Origin: Varroa destructor
Taxonomy: Eukaryota > Arthropoda > Arachnida > Mesostigmata > Varroidae
DNA length: 64,000 nt
Reading direction: 5' to 3'
NCBI RefSeq assembly: GCF_002443255.2
Contig: NW_019211459.1
Location: 23,652,330-23,716,329, forward strand
Shown here piece by piece: positions 38,301-51,328 of the stretch. Each line of letters opens with the position of its first letter. Positions within the stretch are counted from its first letter, which is position 1. The notes beneath the pieces are model-generated. The model ran no database searches. It was not told the DNA's origin and worked only from the letters and a program-made list of their open reading frames with translations. The position numbers were made by a program, and so were the translations under genes.

Positions 38301-41300
38301 GAGCAACCAGTCGAGAAGTCATTTGTGTGGATGGGCTGCAGTTGCCTTGGGCCCAATCCGAACTTGAATAGTAACAGACCATAGACGCCAATAGAGCGTC
38401 ACATCACCGGAAAAAAAAACGCCAAACAGTTTCATGATTTTGCATCGACGGCAGCTCAATCACCCTGACGCATTGGTATTAGGCCGCGGTGCTTGCCTGG
38501 CGAGGCAAACTTAAATTTGCGCGCCATTTTCTGATGTTTCTCTCCTTTCTTATCGCTGTGACTGCTGCCGGACGAAAAACTACGTAAGTAACGATAACCA
38601 ATATATATGTAGGTCATCATTAGGTAAAGAGAATACGTGTATCGAGTGGTACAAATAAATAACACGAAATCAGACAGGTTGGAAGATACTAGAAAAGGAA
38701 ATTTACAATCTAGCATTTAATTACAAGGGAACAATAGTAGCTGCCACTGGGGACGCTACCTTAATGAAGTGTAATAACTATGAAGTGCTTTCAAGAATGT
38801 TTGGTTAAGATATACTACATTAAGTGGATATTAAACAGGAAGATTTGTTGTATGAGACATGGAAATTTGATTTATCGATTGAGTAGACTACAGGCACAGA
38901 AAGATGGATGTTTGAGTTTAGCTGGCGTCTATGAGAGATGTTAGACTACCTTGATAAGGAGCTGTGGCGTCGAGGTAACCTACATAACGCGGTAAACTAT
39001 AACTTTTATCGTAAACCGTTTCAGAATCCGGGTATCATCAGACGCTTGTTCTGACGAAGCCATTGTAGCGTATAGCAGACGACGATTAAAGCAGATATTG
39101 ACTAATGGGGATGATACCGCGGCCACGAGAGAGATGACTTCCGCTTGGTGTGCATTCTCAAAAATACAATGTTGCCATTCAGAATACTTATATGAGATTG
39201 CGATAGTTCCCAGCAACTATGTGGCATCATAGAAAACTGGGTCTGGTCCAATAGGAATAATTTCAAACGCTATGGTCTGTTTGGTTCAATGGCATAATTT
39301 TCTCGGTTTAAAAAAAAATTCCCAGTTGTTACTTGGACGAATTATTCGCTTCGAAAAAAGCTATCGGTAATTGAGCGTTTGTCTCGTGCGAAAAAACTCG
39401 TCACTTGTTCATACATGTGATGATTCATGCTATACATGCCTCGGCAATAATCGAAGGGGCCGTCTGAGTCATTCTCTGAAAGTTATTCTAATCATTCCTG
39501 ATCGCAAGCAATTGTGTTAATAAGTTAGACGAACTATGTACACGTTCAACTGAAGGCATCTTCCTAAACCTCTTCATCGGACACTTGCCCAAATAGTTCG
39601 CTAAGAATGAGTCCTGCCATTATCACGACAACGTTAGCGGAGACGCAATCACGGACTGGCCGATCACGAATCGCTTGCCTAATACCTCTGGCAAAAATTC
39701 AACTAGTTGCTCGCAAACGACGGAGGAGCTTTTGCTGTTAACATGCGCGCATCGCGGGCTACTGGTTCGCTCGCTGTGGATACTTCGTATGTAGATAAGA
39801 AGATTATCTTAAATTCTTATATATATGCCTGTTCCAGAAGCTAACGTATTCCAAAAACCCAAAAGGCGCCACTATTGCAAGTACTGCCGAGGTGACGCGT
39901 CGTAAATGTAACACTTGAGATGTAGTACAAGCTACGAATATGCCTGCTAACAATATCTACAGAGGATTCTGCGATTGCTTCTGAATGATCACTGTTTTTT
40001 TTGCAACCAGACTCCCTTGCCAGCCATCCCCCGCCAGTTTCTGGTGAGATATCTTCTACAACAGACGCCGCTTACTGGCCTCTTCTATAGATTGCTATAA
40101 CATTAAGAAACACGTAGATCTACAGCGAACAGCTCTGCAATAACAAAGCAACAATGACTACGGCTACAACAAGAAGATTAACAGCAACACCCATTGTTAG
40201 CATAAACAGTTCTTCCGATTCTCACACTAAAAGCGTGTATGGTCGATAGATAGTGGCGAGCGTCGGGCCGTTTGAATCTAAACTTCCGCCCACGAACTAA
40301 ATAGTCTTCTCTAATTTTATTATTATAATTGCATGCACCGTTATTGGCGTTCCTGAGCCAACAACACGTTAAGCTTACAAGCCAGTTCAGCCAAGCTCTA
40401 TTTGAATTCTTTAACCAAATGTATTTGATTACCAAATTAATACAACGAGTCTTCTCAGATGAGTAACTTTGTCTTCCTCAAGCGCACTTTACATCAACCG
40501 GATAAAAGTTGTATTGCCGTATTGCTTCCAACTATCCGACCAATACGTGAACATCGCAGGTTCGTGCGCAGATCTGATTTTGTGAACGCTATGCCCCAGC
40601 TAGAGGTCTGGGTTGGCTGGAGACGAAAACGTCGACCCAGCTCAAGCCAAGGCCATTCTAGCATTGGACATCTTTCACAGCGGCCAGATCCAGTGGAAGA
40701 CTAGGCCAGACTGTAAATAAAGTAGAACGTTCGACGGGAACTACCAGACTGTATAAGGGTAAGCAGTCCTGCAACGATAACACCGACCCACTCATACATA
40801 CATAGACACACCGACATAAAGAGGCAAAACGAACGAGTCGCCGTTTTCGATGTGGCTATACATGAGCATTAAATAAGCTGCCCCGCAGACTGCTTGGCTA
40901 ACGATGGTGCTACTCGTGAAGACTAGCCATCATCAAAGGTCGTCTGCTAGACAGTCTTTGCGCCTGCTATCTAGATCGTTTTGGTCAGTCGGTCGATTGC
41001 GTTGCTCGCCAATCGACAAGTTTAATAGACCGAATTCCAAAATGCCCCTCTGTGATTACGCGTTACTAAGACTACTGAAAGAAGCAAAAAAACAAGCAAA
41101 AAACAAAAGAGCCAAAGATAAAAGCGTGGGCAACACTTGAATGATATCAGAAAAGCTTTTGCAGTCTCTGTCGATAGAGTGTGCCCATATACGATGTCTG
41201 TTTTGATAGGCGTATATTGTACTTATTGAGTATGGATGACTTTTCATGGTAACGAGGACAACCTACATTAGGAGTTAGTGTTAACACGTGTCAAATAGAA

Positions 41301-42967
41301 GAGTCCTAATAATTCTTCGTTTTGACGAAAGCATTTTGGTCGCCAAACGACCTTAAACCAAGTCCCTGAAACACGGTATTCAGGACACTGTCTAGCCTGG
41401 CTGATCCCCATACCACTGAGTTCCTACTGTCTGTATTAATATAATGTTATTATGCATTATTGTCTATTACGTCAATTATATATAGCAAATAAATAATTAT
41501 CATAATATTAACAAATAGGACTTTTACCTATCGCACTCACGTGTTATGGTCATTATTTTTGCTATACAGGATTCCACATGCAGTGGGTATTGTGTAGTGC
41601 GACTATTATTCGAAGTACTTCATTGCTGGCCTTCAGATTTGTGTAGTATTTAATTTTTGCTGGCACACAAACTGTTACTTCCACACATATTTGTACTACA
41701 AATGTTATCATAATAATAATAATCGTGTGTAGTAAAATTGTAGCATTTCTACAAAGACACTTTATTATGTCTGAAAAGCAGACTTGTCCTGTTCACTCAG
41801 TCTTAACTGATTCCCGACTGAATCCCGACCGTTGCTGACCTACATCGAGATCAAAAAGGCCACATTAGTCAACAAATTGAACCTGCTGTGAGCAAACTAG
41901 AAGCGTAGTCGGACGAATAAGTGGACTGTACCACTTTTGATTCGATTCCGGATTCAGGCCGTTATACCGGCAGAACAGAGAAGGGACCAGCAGAAGGGTT
42001 ACTAACGTCCTGATTCAGATCTGGGCACTAGCACGTTGTTTTCTCTCCCTATATCTCGTTCTTGCTGCTATCTTCCGATACCTAGCTATGATCGACCCCG
42101 ATGGCGCTCGAGGATGTTTCAGACATTAATAATATAATTTTCGCTTAAAATAGCGTTATTTTTTTCACATAACGTTTTCGCATGGAAAACTCAGGAGGGT
42201 AGGGGGAAAGGGGAAAAAGCAGTACTGACGGCGATGCTCCTCACGTATGCACCGTCTGCGTGATTTGTCTGTGTTCGCGTTTGTAATAGGGGTGTCTACT
42301 ATTTCTGTCCACTTTTTTGGTAGTTGTCCCTGGCAGTGGAAACTATGCCAGATATGACATGTCGGGCTGGACGTTTACTTGATCTACATTAGCATATATG
42401 AATTTCAGAAGTATCACCGCATTCAACCACGACTGCCGCTCTAGCCACGTCCGAAGTATCGATACCATTTCTTGGTTACATTTAGATAGACGAATTCACA
42501 TCTAGAAGTACTCATCAGCAGACCCCAAAAGAAACCACAAAGGCAATGGAACGAGCGAGAAACAGTCTCGGCAACTGAAAGGGTATCGGTTCTGGGATGT
42601 GTGCAGCATTCATACCCGTCTCAGGTGAACGACATCGATGATGAGCATCGTCATAATGGACACGCTCTAGCTATTAAATTGGCTGTCCTAATAGCGTATT
42701 TCACTGTCTGATTTTACGTTATCGAATAACCTAGTGCAGCATCTATGGATGTCGGGATGGGATGCGATACTGAAAACCTTTCATGTTTGTCACGTGAGTG
42801 AAGACGATGCAGTAGGTGGGATTGGAACAGCTCAAATTCAATTACTGCTAGTGGGAAATGGGCGCGTAGGCGTGGGGCAATGGATGACGGGGCAGGAATG
42901 GCAAAGCAAAAAGATTAATGGGTAAACCGCGAGTGGATGAGTTATTGAGCCTCGTTTGTGCTAGCCT

Positions 42968-43000
42968 AGCTTAGCTAGTGAAGCTAGCTAAGCTTCACTT
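42968..43000. repeat. Two overlapping, mutually exclusive hairpins
   Basis: AGCTTAGCTAG (42968-42978) pairs perfectly with CTAGCTAAGCT (42984-42994) around the loop TGAAG. GTGAAGCT just inside can instead pair with AGCTTCAC downstream. Only one of the two can form at a time. Confidence 0.82.
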
Positions 43001-44187
43001 GCTCTCTTGAGAATACAAGAGATATTGGGTGGTATGCAGCATTAGCAAAATTACAAGATGATCACAGAAAATAATTTTTATTTTGAGCACTTTGCAAGCG
43101 ATAGGTCAACAGGAGGTACTTTCGATGACTCTAAAGTATCTTTCTGCTAATTAGTGGGACCACTTCTATTTCGACGATTTAGGACGACCGAGCCTGCCCT
43201 AAATATAACACTCAACATAAAGTAACATTGAGTTTATGACTCCGAAACGATAAACTGTTCAAGCTAGCCAGTTAACCAGGATAACTAATAAAAAAACTCT
43301 TTTTTCTATAATTGATTCTCAGTGGTTCCTTTTACGCGTCTGCTACGGGCTTCGGTATCGTTAATTTGTGTTACTTTGTAAAAGCTTGAAGCTCTATACG
43401 GGCAATTTGGAAAAGGCAATTCATTGCTATGTAAATAACTTCCGTTATTTCTTCACGAAAATTGTGTTTTATTGGCAGGATATGAAGCATCAACGCCCTA
43501 TTCGCTTTCAACCTGAGGCTTGGCCGCTTAAGCCACTGCGTCCGTTTCTATATTCACCGCTCTTCCTACTGTTTGAAAATTTATTGTCCACGCCCAGATT
43601 CAAATCTAGATCATCTCTATGTCAATCCGCTTAGTAAGCAAACCACTTCACTGTTGCGACAAATCTATTGAGATAATTTCAATACATATAGTAATCACTG
43701 TCCCTTGACTGGTTTACGTAACTCCTACGTTCCATACTCGGATCATTAAAAACGACCATGACACCCGGTTCTTCGCCTTGGCAACACCACGTTATGGTAG
43801 GCATTTTGGTGGAACTTGAAAGTTCGGAAACTTCTCAACAAGCAGTGGCGTTGATTACATCTTCGGTGGAAAAATCTTTGCACTCTTCAATTATCAAGCA
43901 ATTGTCTCTGAAGGAAATGTACACCTACTCCGGCGTATTATATACAGGACATACAGCTCGTCCAATGAATAAGAATACAAGCGGGCATTGATGCGCAACC
44001 ATCATATCACGCTGCCTATACGCTGCTCGATGCAATAGTTCCTACGCTGACTCACAGTTTTGATTAAAAGATACCATAATTCGACTAAAGTTGTCTCCAT
44101 AATTCCTTACTAGTCTTAGACACGTTTGGAAGTTATCCGATAAATCAATTTCGCGTAGGGCAAACGGGTGACAACTCTCAATAAGGT

Positions 44188-44221
44188 TCCAACTAGGACT
44201 GTGTCTTCATGACTAGTTGGA
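44188..44221. repeat. 9-bp inverted repeat with 16-base loop
   Basis: TCCAACTAG (44188-44196) and CTAGTTGGA (44213-44221) are perfect complements. This is within chance for the window. Confidence 0.65.
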
Positions 44222-47174
44222 CAGAAGGATATCAATTTTTCAATAAAAAGGCCTTCTACGCATTCGGCGTACCAGCTTTCCTTTAGGTTATATGTGTGCG
44301 TATATATTAGCAAATATTTGAGGCAGGATCGGTCAATATCATTTAAAGCAACCTGATTGTTTATGCTGAAGATCGAAACTATCTTCCGCCCAGCGTATCT
44401 TTAGTAGATTTTTACCTAGAAGAACATATTTCTTCTCAGTAACTTAAATTTCATAAAAACAAGACAAATATTACGCAGTGCGTCATATTCACTTGAAGAC
44501 TAGCTTTTATGTTCCCGCTTACATCGCCATATTGACACCATTAACCCCATATAGTCAGTCTTCCTCCAACTCCTTACATTTTTCAATCAACTCGTTCCAC
44601 TGACGCATTTTCAAATATCACGCCGTATTGTCTCTAGCGGCAGTGACAGTCACTTCACGGTTTTCTCTGTCAGACAAAAACGCTATTTTTTACGTCTACG
44701 AACGTTAATATGTATCGCGTAAATGGGGCGAAGATTCTTCTTTTATTGTCGCAATGACACTCGTCGCCATTGGCTCGCTAATAGTGTGCGACAGGCGACA
44801 CTGCCCTGCATTGAGGCACAGTTATTATTTGTTTATCACTTTCTTTGAACTGGCTGCTTCTTCAGCCCTATTTGCCGCCGTTGCACGGTCCACCATCACC
44901 GTTACTGCCGCATCCCCCATGTCGAAACGAGGAAACAATCGTTTAGGGAAGAAGTATCTGGCCACAGGCTTTGTCGCGCCTTCTACCATCAGCCGTATGC
45001 AGCACAACAAATAACGTTTCACCGAAGAGCCGGTCATAGTGGTAGCCTGTGATCCACTTTTGTTTTGTGACCTGTTGTTACTATGCAAAAACCGGCAAAG
45101 AAACTTTGCAGGCCTGCACTGTTTTCGAACCCAACTCGCTATTGCTGCTGACTCCATATGGGTGTCGTTGCGCGCTAGCGTTCGAAGTTATTCTGAGAAT
45201 CGGAGAAGGAAAGAGGGATAAGTGAATGACGGACGCCGCTCGTTGGTGCTAACAGAACTACCAAAGGTACTGAAAGCCCCTACTTTCGACAGTCCTGGAC
45301 CCCAGTTGAAACACAATCTAATATATACTCGAATGTGCACCAATTATTTGTTTGTAATACTATTTGCGAGCGTGACGCTGGCTTTTTTCACTCGGAAAAA
45401 GACTTGTGTTAGTAAAATAAACAATCAATCCTATATCGTATATGTAATTGACGTGAATCTCGCTAGAAGTGAAAAGGTGTGAAGTTCTACAGATTTTTCA
45501 ATATGTATGTAACTTGAAAATAGGAAATCTATCACAGGTGAGATTTTGATCTGTGAACGATGTTAACGGCTTACACCTGGCGGAGTACCTGAACACGCTT
45601 ATTTAACATGTAAAGCCATAGAGGCCTTACGAGAATCGAATCTTGAGACTGCTCTAAGACTCATTATCCACATTTCTGGATAACTAAGGACCTCTATACA
45701 ATTTCATCTAGTGAGCCACGGAAACAGACATAATAGAAAAAAAAAAATTAGTGCCTGCGTTCAACGCGGGGGAAAGCCAAATTCATAGCTTAACAAATTA
45801 ACTCAATTCACCTTTTCTGCTCACGATTAACAGAAGAAAAAAGTAGCAAGCTTTTTATAGCCACAACTATAAGCCAAACATAAATCAAATTGGACGCATT
45901 CTCATCAGGGTTCATGTGTTTTCTGCTGTTACTCTGCCATAAAACCGATTTTAGCATAGTTCATCGCGCTGCAATATCTTGCCAACCGTTTTTTCTTAAT
46001 AATGTAGCGGTACGGAAGCTTTACATGAAAGAGTGTGCCGCTGGAAAGATCATAGGTATAGCTTGCGTAGCTAAGCTTTAGACGCGAATGACCACATAAC
46101 CGTTACTAAAATTTTAGTATAGCCAGCTGTGCCTACTCTTCAGTTTTCTGTCATAATAAAGCAGGCATTGAATAACTCTTTTTTTTTTTTTGATTGATTG
46201 CCACCTATTATTATTCTTGTTATATGTTATATGATTAGTGATGTAAGCGCGATCTTTAATCATCAAATGCGCAAAGACGCGCACTTGCAGTGAGCGACGC
46301 CTTTCTGAGTGAATACCGTTAACCCACATTCGTGACATTTGTAACAGCTGCCGAAAATAGGTGCAAATATTCTTGCGGGAAAACACGTCATCATATACTG
46401 TTTCGATAAAGCAACTACCATATCTTCGAAGATTTTCACTGAATACACAGTGACAGAAGGCAGATATTGAACAAAGTATCAGCACTCGCAAAGCCTTCAC
46501 AATAACGGTCTACCGCCCAACCCGAGTCTGTTTTAGCAGAGCGCGCACAGCCCATCATACGGTTTGACAAATATTTCATAACACGTTCGACACTATTCAA
46601 AGTGTCGTGTCAGAAAACTGCCAACTGTGCATCTTTCTTAACCAGCTTAATGTTAACTATAAGATGAAGACTGTTATGCAACGGCGGCCGGCGAATAATT
46701 TCGAAAAACTGTGCTGATCTACATTGGCTGATTGATGATGATCGTTACTCTCAGATTCCGTTTTCTACGCAATATTGACAACTTTGAACGCCTACCTTTA
46801 GCTTGACTAATAGATTTGCTGAAAGCTTTCAGTGAAACTTCAGTACGATGACGCAAGCGCTGTCTGCGTACAAAAATGCGAGGGAAAACTTTCGATAGAT
46901 GAATTGATGATGATTTGCTTTGCTGTGTAGTCATTCGTACAGCCGTTTGTGCGTTTTTTTCCTTTAGGGACGTTTATTCCTACAGGGATTCGACAATCAT
47001 ATGCTCTAGTTTGTCGAGCTTTCTCGGTCTTTGGAGGACAACAGCGTTGCCGGAAAGCCGCGGCCAAGTGGACGAACGCTTATCGACCATTTTTAATATA
47101 TGCGCCATGCTTTTACAGTGTCGGATGGACCCAAAATACACAAACGTTCATAAACATTTACGACAACTCAAATT

Positions 47175-47177
<3 letters not shown>

Positions 47178-47211
<34 letters not shown>
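47178..47211. repeat. (AT)17 microsatellite
   Basis: About seventeen AT units in intron B. Confidence 0.96.
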
Positions 47212-47214
<3 letters not shown>

Positions 47215-47771
47215 TGTGCGAGGCATATGCTTTACCTGACGCGTTCGTTATCATAATAGTCGCAGCAAAATATCGAACCGTTCACCGGCGTCGTCTATAT
47301 GAAACTTGCAAAACATCAACAGAGAGAGCGTTCTGACACGATTTGCGTACAATAGACATAGACAACACAGATAGATGGCTCCACGGCGACCAATCAATGG
47401 CGTCACCGCGGTAAGACGATAAACCCCGTGCTTTAGCAATTGTGTGTCCGTATATGTGAGCCCATGTCTAGCAAATTTTTCACGGCGATGAAAAATTAGG
47501 GGAGGCACGTATCCGTGTCCGACCATTTTTTATTATTTTACACAATACGGGGGGATCTTGAGTATTTCTAAGAAGACATAGTGGAGTAGAGATTGCGACA
47601 TGATTGCCACCCACAACAGCGATCTGCTCTAAACTGCTTTTTTTCGAGGTCTTCATCTAACACAGTTACGGAATTGTGGCACACATGGAGTATGACAGAA
47701 TGTCTATGCCAAACAACCTTAATTGCCCACCAAAAAGATTGTGGTTGAGCGATGCGTGAGAACTCATAGAG

Positions 47772-47809
47772 CCGCTGAGGGAGGACTGGCGCTACCGTAC
47801 CCCCAGCGG
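47772..47809. repeat. GC-rich imperfect hairpin
   Basis: CCGCTGAGGG (47772-47781) pairs with CCCCCAGCGG (47800-47809) at nine of ten positions. Outside it, GAGCC and GGCTC could form a further stem. No RNA family is recognised. Confidence 0.55.
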
Positions 47810-48547
47810 GGCAATCTCACACTGGCTCATGCACGTGGCGCGCGTAAAGTAAGCGAACCTTGTATGTCTCCAGGCTACTGATTAAAGGGTACAAAGGTAT
47901 GATAAACTTTCAGCCGCGAGCGCTTGCAGTAAGCACGGACAATGAGACGACAATAGGACGTTCACGTCAGAAATTCGTTAGAATGGCCATAATGTCAATT
48001 CGCTAACTGGTTTGTTTGATGTTCGGTGAATGGAAACAATTGTTCAGGGCAGAAGTAAAACAGCTAGCCGGTTACCTTTCCTGTATGCTGCAAAATATTT
48101 GAAGTTAGTCATTATTACGGTGTGATATAATTCCGGAATGACACAAAGAATGAAACGTTATTTTTCGGTAAGTATTAAATAGAGGATTTGAACATGTTCA
48201 AGATGTTGATTTAACCGCAATGCGTATAATACGAAGATGCATGTAGAACAATAATCGGTAACTGGAGCTAAGGATTTTTCTAAATTCAACCGGCCTCTTA
48301 GCACTCACCTCCGACTGTACATACATACGGAGGCCCTCTATGTTCCTCCTAAAATCCTGAAGAAATTGGAATGGAACCATATGTATTATATGTCGTACGA
48401 CGCTTTTGTTATAGCCTATCTTTGTGTACTCGTTTCATGCGGTCTCAGAATGCGTCCCAACAATCTAATTTTAAACAGCAGGATTGTGTAAATGTTACGC
48501 AGTATTGAATATTTCCTGAAGTTGGTATTTTGTTTTCCTGTTTTCAG

Positions 48548-48664
48548 GCACTTCGAAAGTTCTCACCACAATCATCGACGGCGAAGCGCTGCTTAATGAT
48601 GGCTCGGCAATCGTCATCTATGAAGTCCTTCTTGCGATGCTCATACCAGGAAATGAAATGAACG
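48548..48664 (+). CDS. SLC9C: SLC9C-type Na+/H+ exchanger, exon C (ND motif)
   Basis: This exon is 117 bases and encodes 38 full residues. A strong acceptor (TTTTCCTGTTTTCAG) ends at 48547. The donor GTTCGT at 48665 is weaker than the others, but it gives the phase 1 that the next exon needs; the GTACAA four bases on would break the phase. The protein reads GTSKVLTTIIDGEALLNDGS and then AIVIYEVLLAML. The LLND pair is the ion-binding Asn-Asp motif of the sixth helix, typical of electroneutral Na+/H+ exchangers, and it is intact here. The exon ends in a short loop, PGNEMN. Confidence 0.95.
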
Positions 48665-49702
48665 GTTCGTACAATGGGACTGTTACACATTAGTGGCTCA
48701 TTTTATACTCCCACTTCGATTAGAATCTTGATAATGCGAGCTAAAAGAGTAACTTCTATGCATTAAATTTAATTTCAACGATTGTGGTTGATTTCGCATC
48801 AGCACGCAGGCAAGCCCGCTTTCGCAGCGTGTCCTACCCCTTGCTATAACGTCCTTCTCTATCATCTCGTGGTACGGTGGCCTACTTAAAGCCATTAGCT
48901 GACACAAGATGGCTCGGGCAAAGCAAGTCAATACCTAAAACGGAGTAAGAAGTTTATTATCTCAATTATACTTGTACAAGGTTTGAACCTCAAACCGTAT
49001 TCACTGGACGACCTAAAAGAATAAAAATCCCGGGTTGTTTTTGAAACAGAAAATTTTTGCATTATTTTCACCTGACCTTTTCATTATTGTAATAATCGAC
49101 TCTGCATTTTTTATTTAATTTTTTCCTAGAGTTTCTAAAAAGACTCTGATATGCGAGAGTTCGTATCATAGATATTGAACGTAGATTCGTAACGTGCATA
49201 AAAAGTGAATGATTCTTCTGCATGTTGCTTTTTGTTACAAAAGAAGTGTCCTATTTGTACCGATTTATGCTTGTCACAAACAAATTGGGTTTACCGCCAC
49301 TCATCTCATTCGTAGTTGCGTCACGTGTGGGCCTGGTAGCGTATCTAAATGGAGAATGAGGTCTCTTTGCGGCGATTCAACATTATTTCTGAAGGAAAAC
49401 TGCTCCAGCAGACTAAGACATCTTTGCCTACGTATATAAGGGGCTATACAAGAGTCAAAGCGAACATAGACAATTGTTCAAAGCGAAAAGGGCCATACAA
49501 TTGTCTTGACACATTAGAAAATACATTCGTCAATGTTTGTGATAAAATTATATTACGTGTATAGAGGCGCCGCTTGGATTTAGAATGTCGTTGGTCGCAA
49601 TAAAATTGGCAGTAAAAACGGAAATTGCGTCGGTAACATACGTGCACATCGGCCAACTGCAGTCACGGTTAACTTTTCGATTATGTAACTTCTACTTTTT
49701 TC

Positions 49703-49722
49703 TTTTTTTTTTTTTTTTTTTT
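49703..49722. repeat. 20-base poly-T run
   Basis: Uninterrupted T run in intron C with no recognised element next to it. Confidence 0.95.
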
Positions 49723-51300
49723 GAAATTCGACAGCGATCGGCTGCAAGCCTTTTCCTTCTCTCGCTAGTCTTTTTTTTTGAATAACTTTTCTTCGTAGTG
49801 AGTAAGCACGATGTTGGACGATAGGGTTTCAGTCGCTGTCAATTATCCTACTCGTTTACCTGCTCGTTCAAGCGAAACTAGCGTGGGCAAATCTGATCCA
49901 ATCTGAAATATTCTTTATCCGTAGACTTTCTAATTATACATTCTCAATGTAGCTGTTGAATAAGTTAGTCGAAGTCACGATACAACAAAATCGCTACATA
50001 TAATTATATGATAGTTAGATGTAAGTGTAGAATTTGAGAACAGTCTGCATAGAATCATGGATAGATTTTTCATGTTCACTCAGAAAAACGCTGGCGTACG
50101 TATCGGGCAACAATATTATATGCTTGAAATTTCTATATCGAATACTACAAATTACTATCCGCTATTAACGTAGAGCTCTGGTCTCAGTAACACCTCTTCC
50201 TACTGAAAAGACCCGTAAATCGTTCCCGGAATTTGAAAATTTAGTTAGAGGAAAAATGTCCAAAAAGCCGTTTTTAGTTCACCTAGGTCTTCGATGGGAA
50301 AGGTAACAGCTGTCGTAGAAGCGAGAGTAGCAGCTGCCAATCGGGCGCTTCAAATAATCTATAACGATTAATCATTTTAAGTGGCTTGGCACTTTTTTTG
50401 GCCTTTGCATTTTTGGGCATCGATGCCTGCTATAAAGTTAAGCTTGAATTTTGTTAGATTTTTTTTTTTTGCTATGTAGCGTATTTGAGCGTCATTTTAC
50501 CGGTCCTTAACTCATCCGTATCGCTTGAGGCAGACTTAGTATTGCAAAGAAGTTTGCGGATTGAAATGAAGACAACTGGCTCCTAATGGTAACAATTGCT
50601 TAGTCGTTTAGGCGAGAAGCGAAGCCGTAATCGAGTGAATCGTGATGATATTAAACAAACATAATTGTCACTAATTGCACCGTTAAAACATGCAAAGTAC
50701 TTTTTTGCTATCTCATTTTGTTTTTAAAAACAGTCTCAGGAATGATACATAAGAAAATGTTTGCTTTTCAGCCCGTACTCTTTTGCTAACCTCTGCGTCA
50801 GTACTATGTTCAGTTATCGTTGTAGTTAAAGCGCTTTATAACTTGTTATCCACCGTGTCTGGTCATCTCCCACAATTGGAGTTTGCGGTTCGTCGAAGAC
50901 GTCGCCGTTTGTGGGTCAAAAAGAAGCCCAATGAATCAGTTCAGAATCGCTGCCCAAAGGCAGTTCGTCTCGGTCTAGCACAGGTTCAGTCTATGTCAGT
51001 CCTTCGCTTCCTAAATAGTTACCGCATTCAAACGCATTTGAGAGCACGTCCTACTGGATGCTTCTGTCGATCGCCTTAGTTACTTCTATCAAAGCCAATC
51101 GTCCTACTTTTTCGCGCCTATAATTTTGTGTGATCTATGTATCCGTGCCGTCACATAATTATACCTATTATAACTTGTTCTCGAAGCTGTCACTGTTTGA
51201 AGCCTGTGTAAAACTTAAATGCCCACGTTGTAACGTATGCAGCTGCTGCTGCTGCTGGTGTCTGCCGACCGCTCGTTGCTATTATTGGCGCCGCTACTAT

Positions 51301-51328
51301 ATATGTGTGTGTATATATATATATATAA
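51301..51328. repeat. GT/AT mixed dinucleotide array
   Basis: A short GT array passes into an AT array. It explains the Tyr/Ile-rich frames on both strands here. Confidence 0.85.

Larger units (their letters stand above)
35391..48547 (+). other. Intron B of the exchanger gene (13.2 kb)
   Basis: GTAAGT at 35391 and TGTTTTCAG ending at 48547 bound the intron. The exons join as G plus GC to give glycine. It contains scattered short A and T runs, the double hairpin at 42968, and hairpins at 44188 and 47772. GC-richer short patches lie at about 35.6-35.8, 40.4-41.1 and 44.7-45.2 kb. None has a recognisable protein. Confidence 0.88.

Noticed and set aside
45600..45680. Sequence resembling a tRNA T-loop (ATCGAATC) on the minus strand
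   Set aside because: The stems do not pair and no box A lies at the right distance.
46114..46500. 128-codon minus-strand frame
   Set aside because: Overlapping frames, an AT-rich lysine/tyrosine composition and no family motif.
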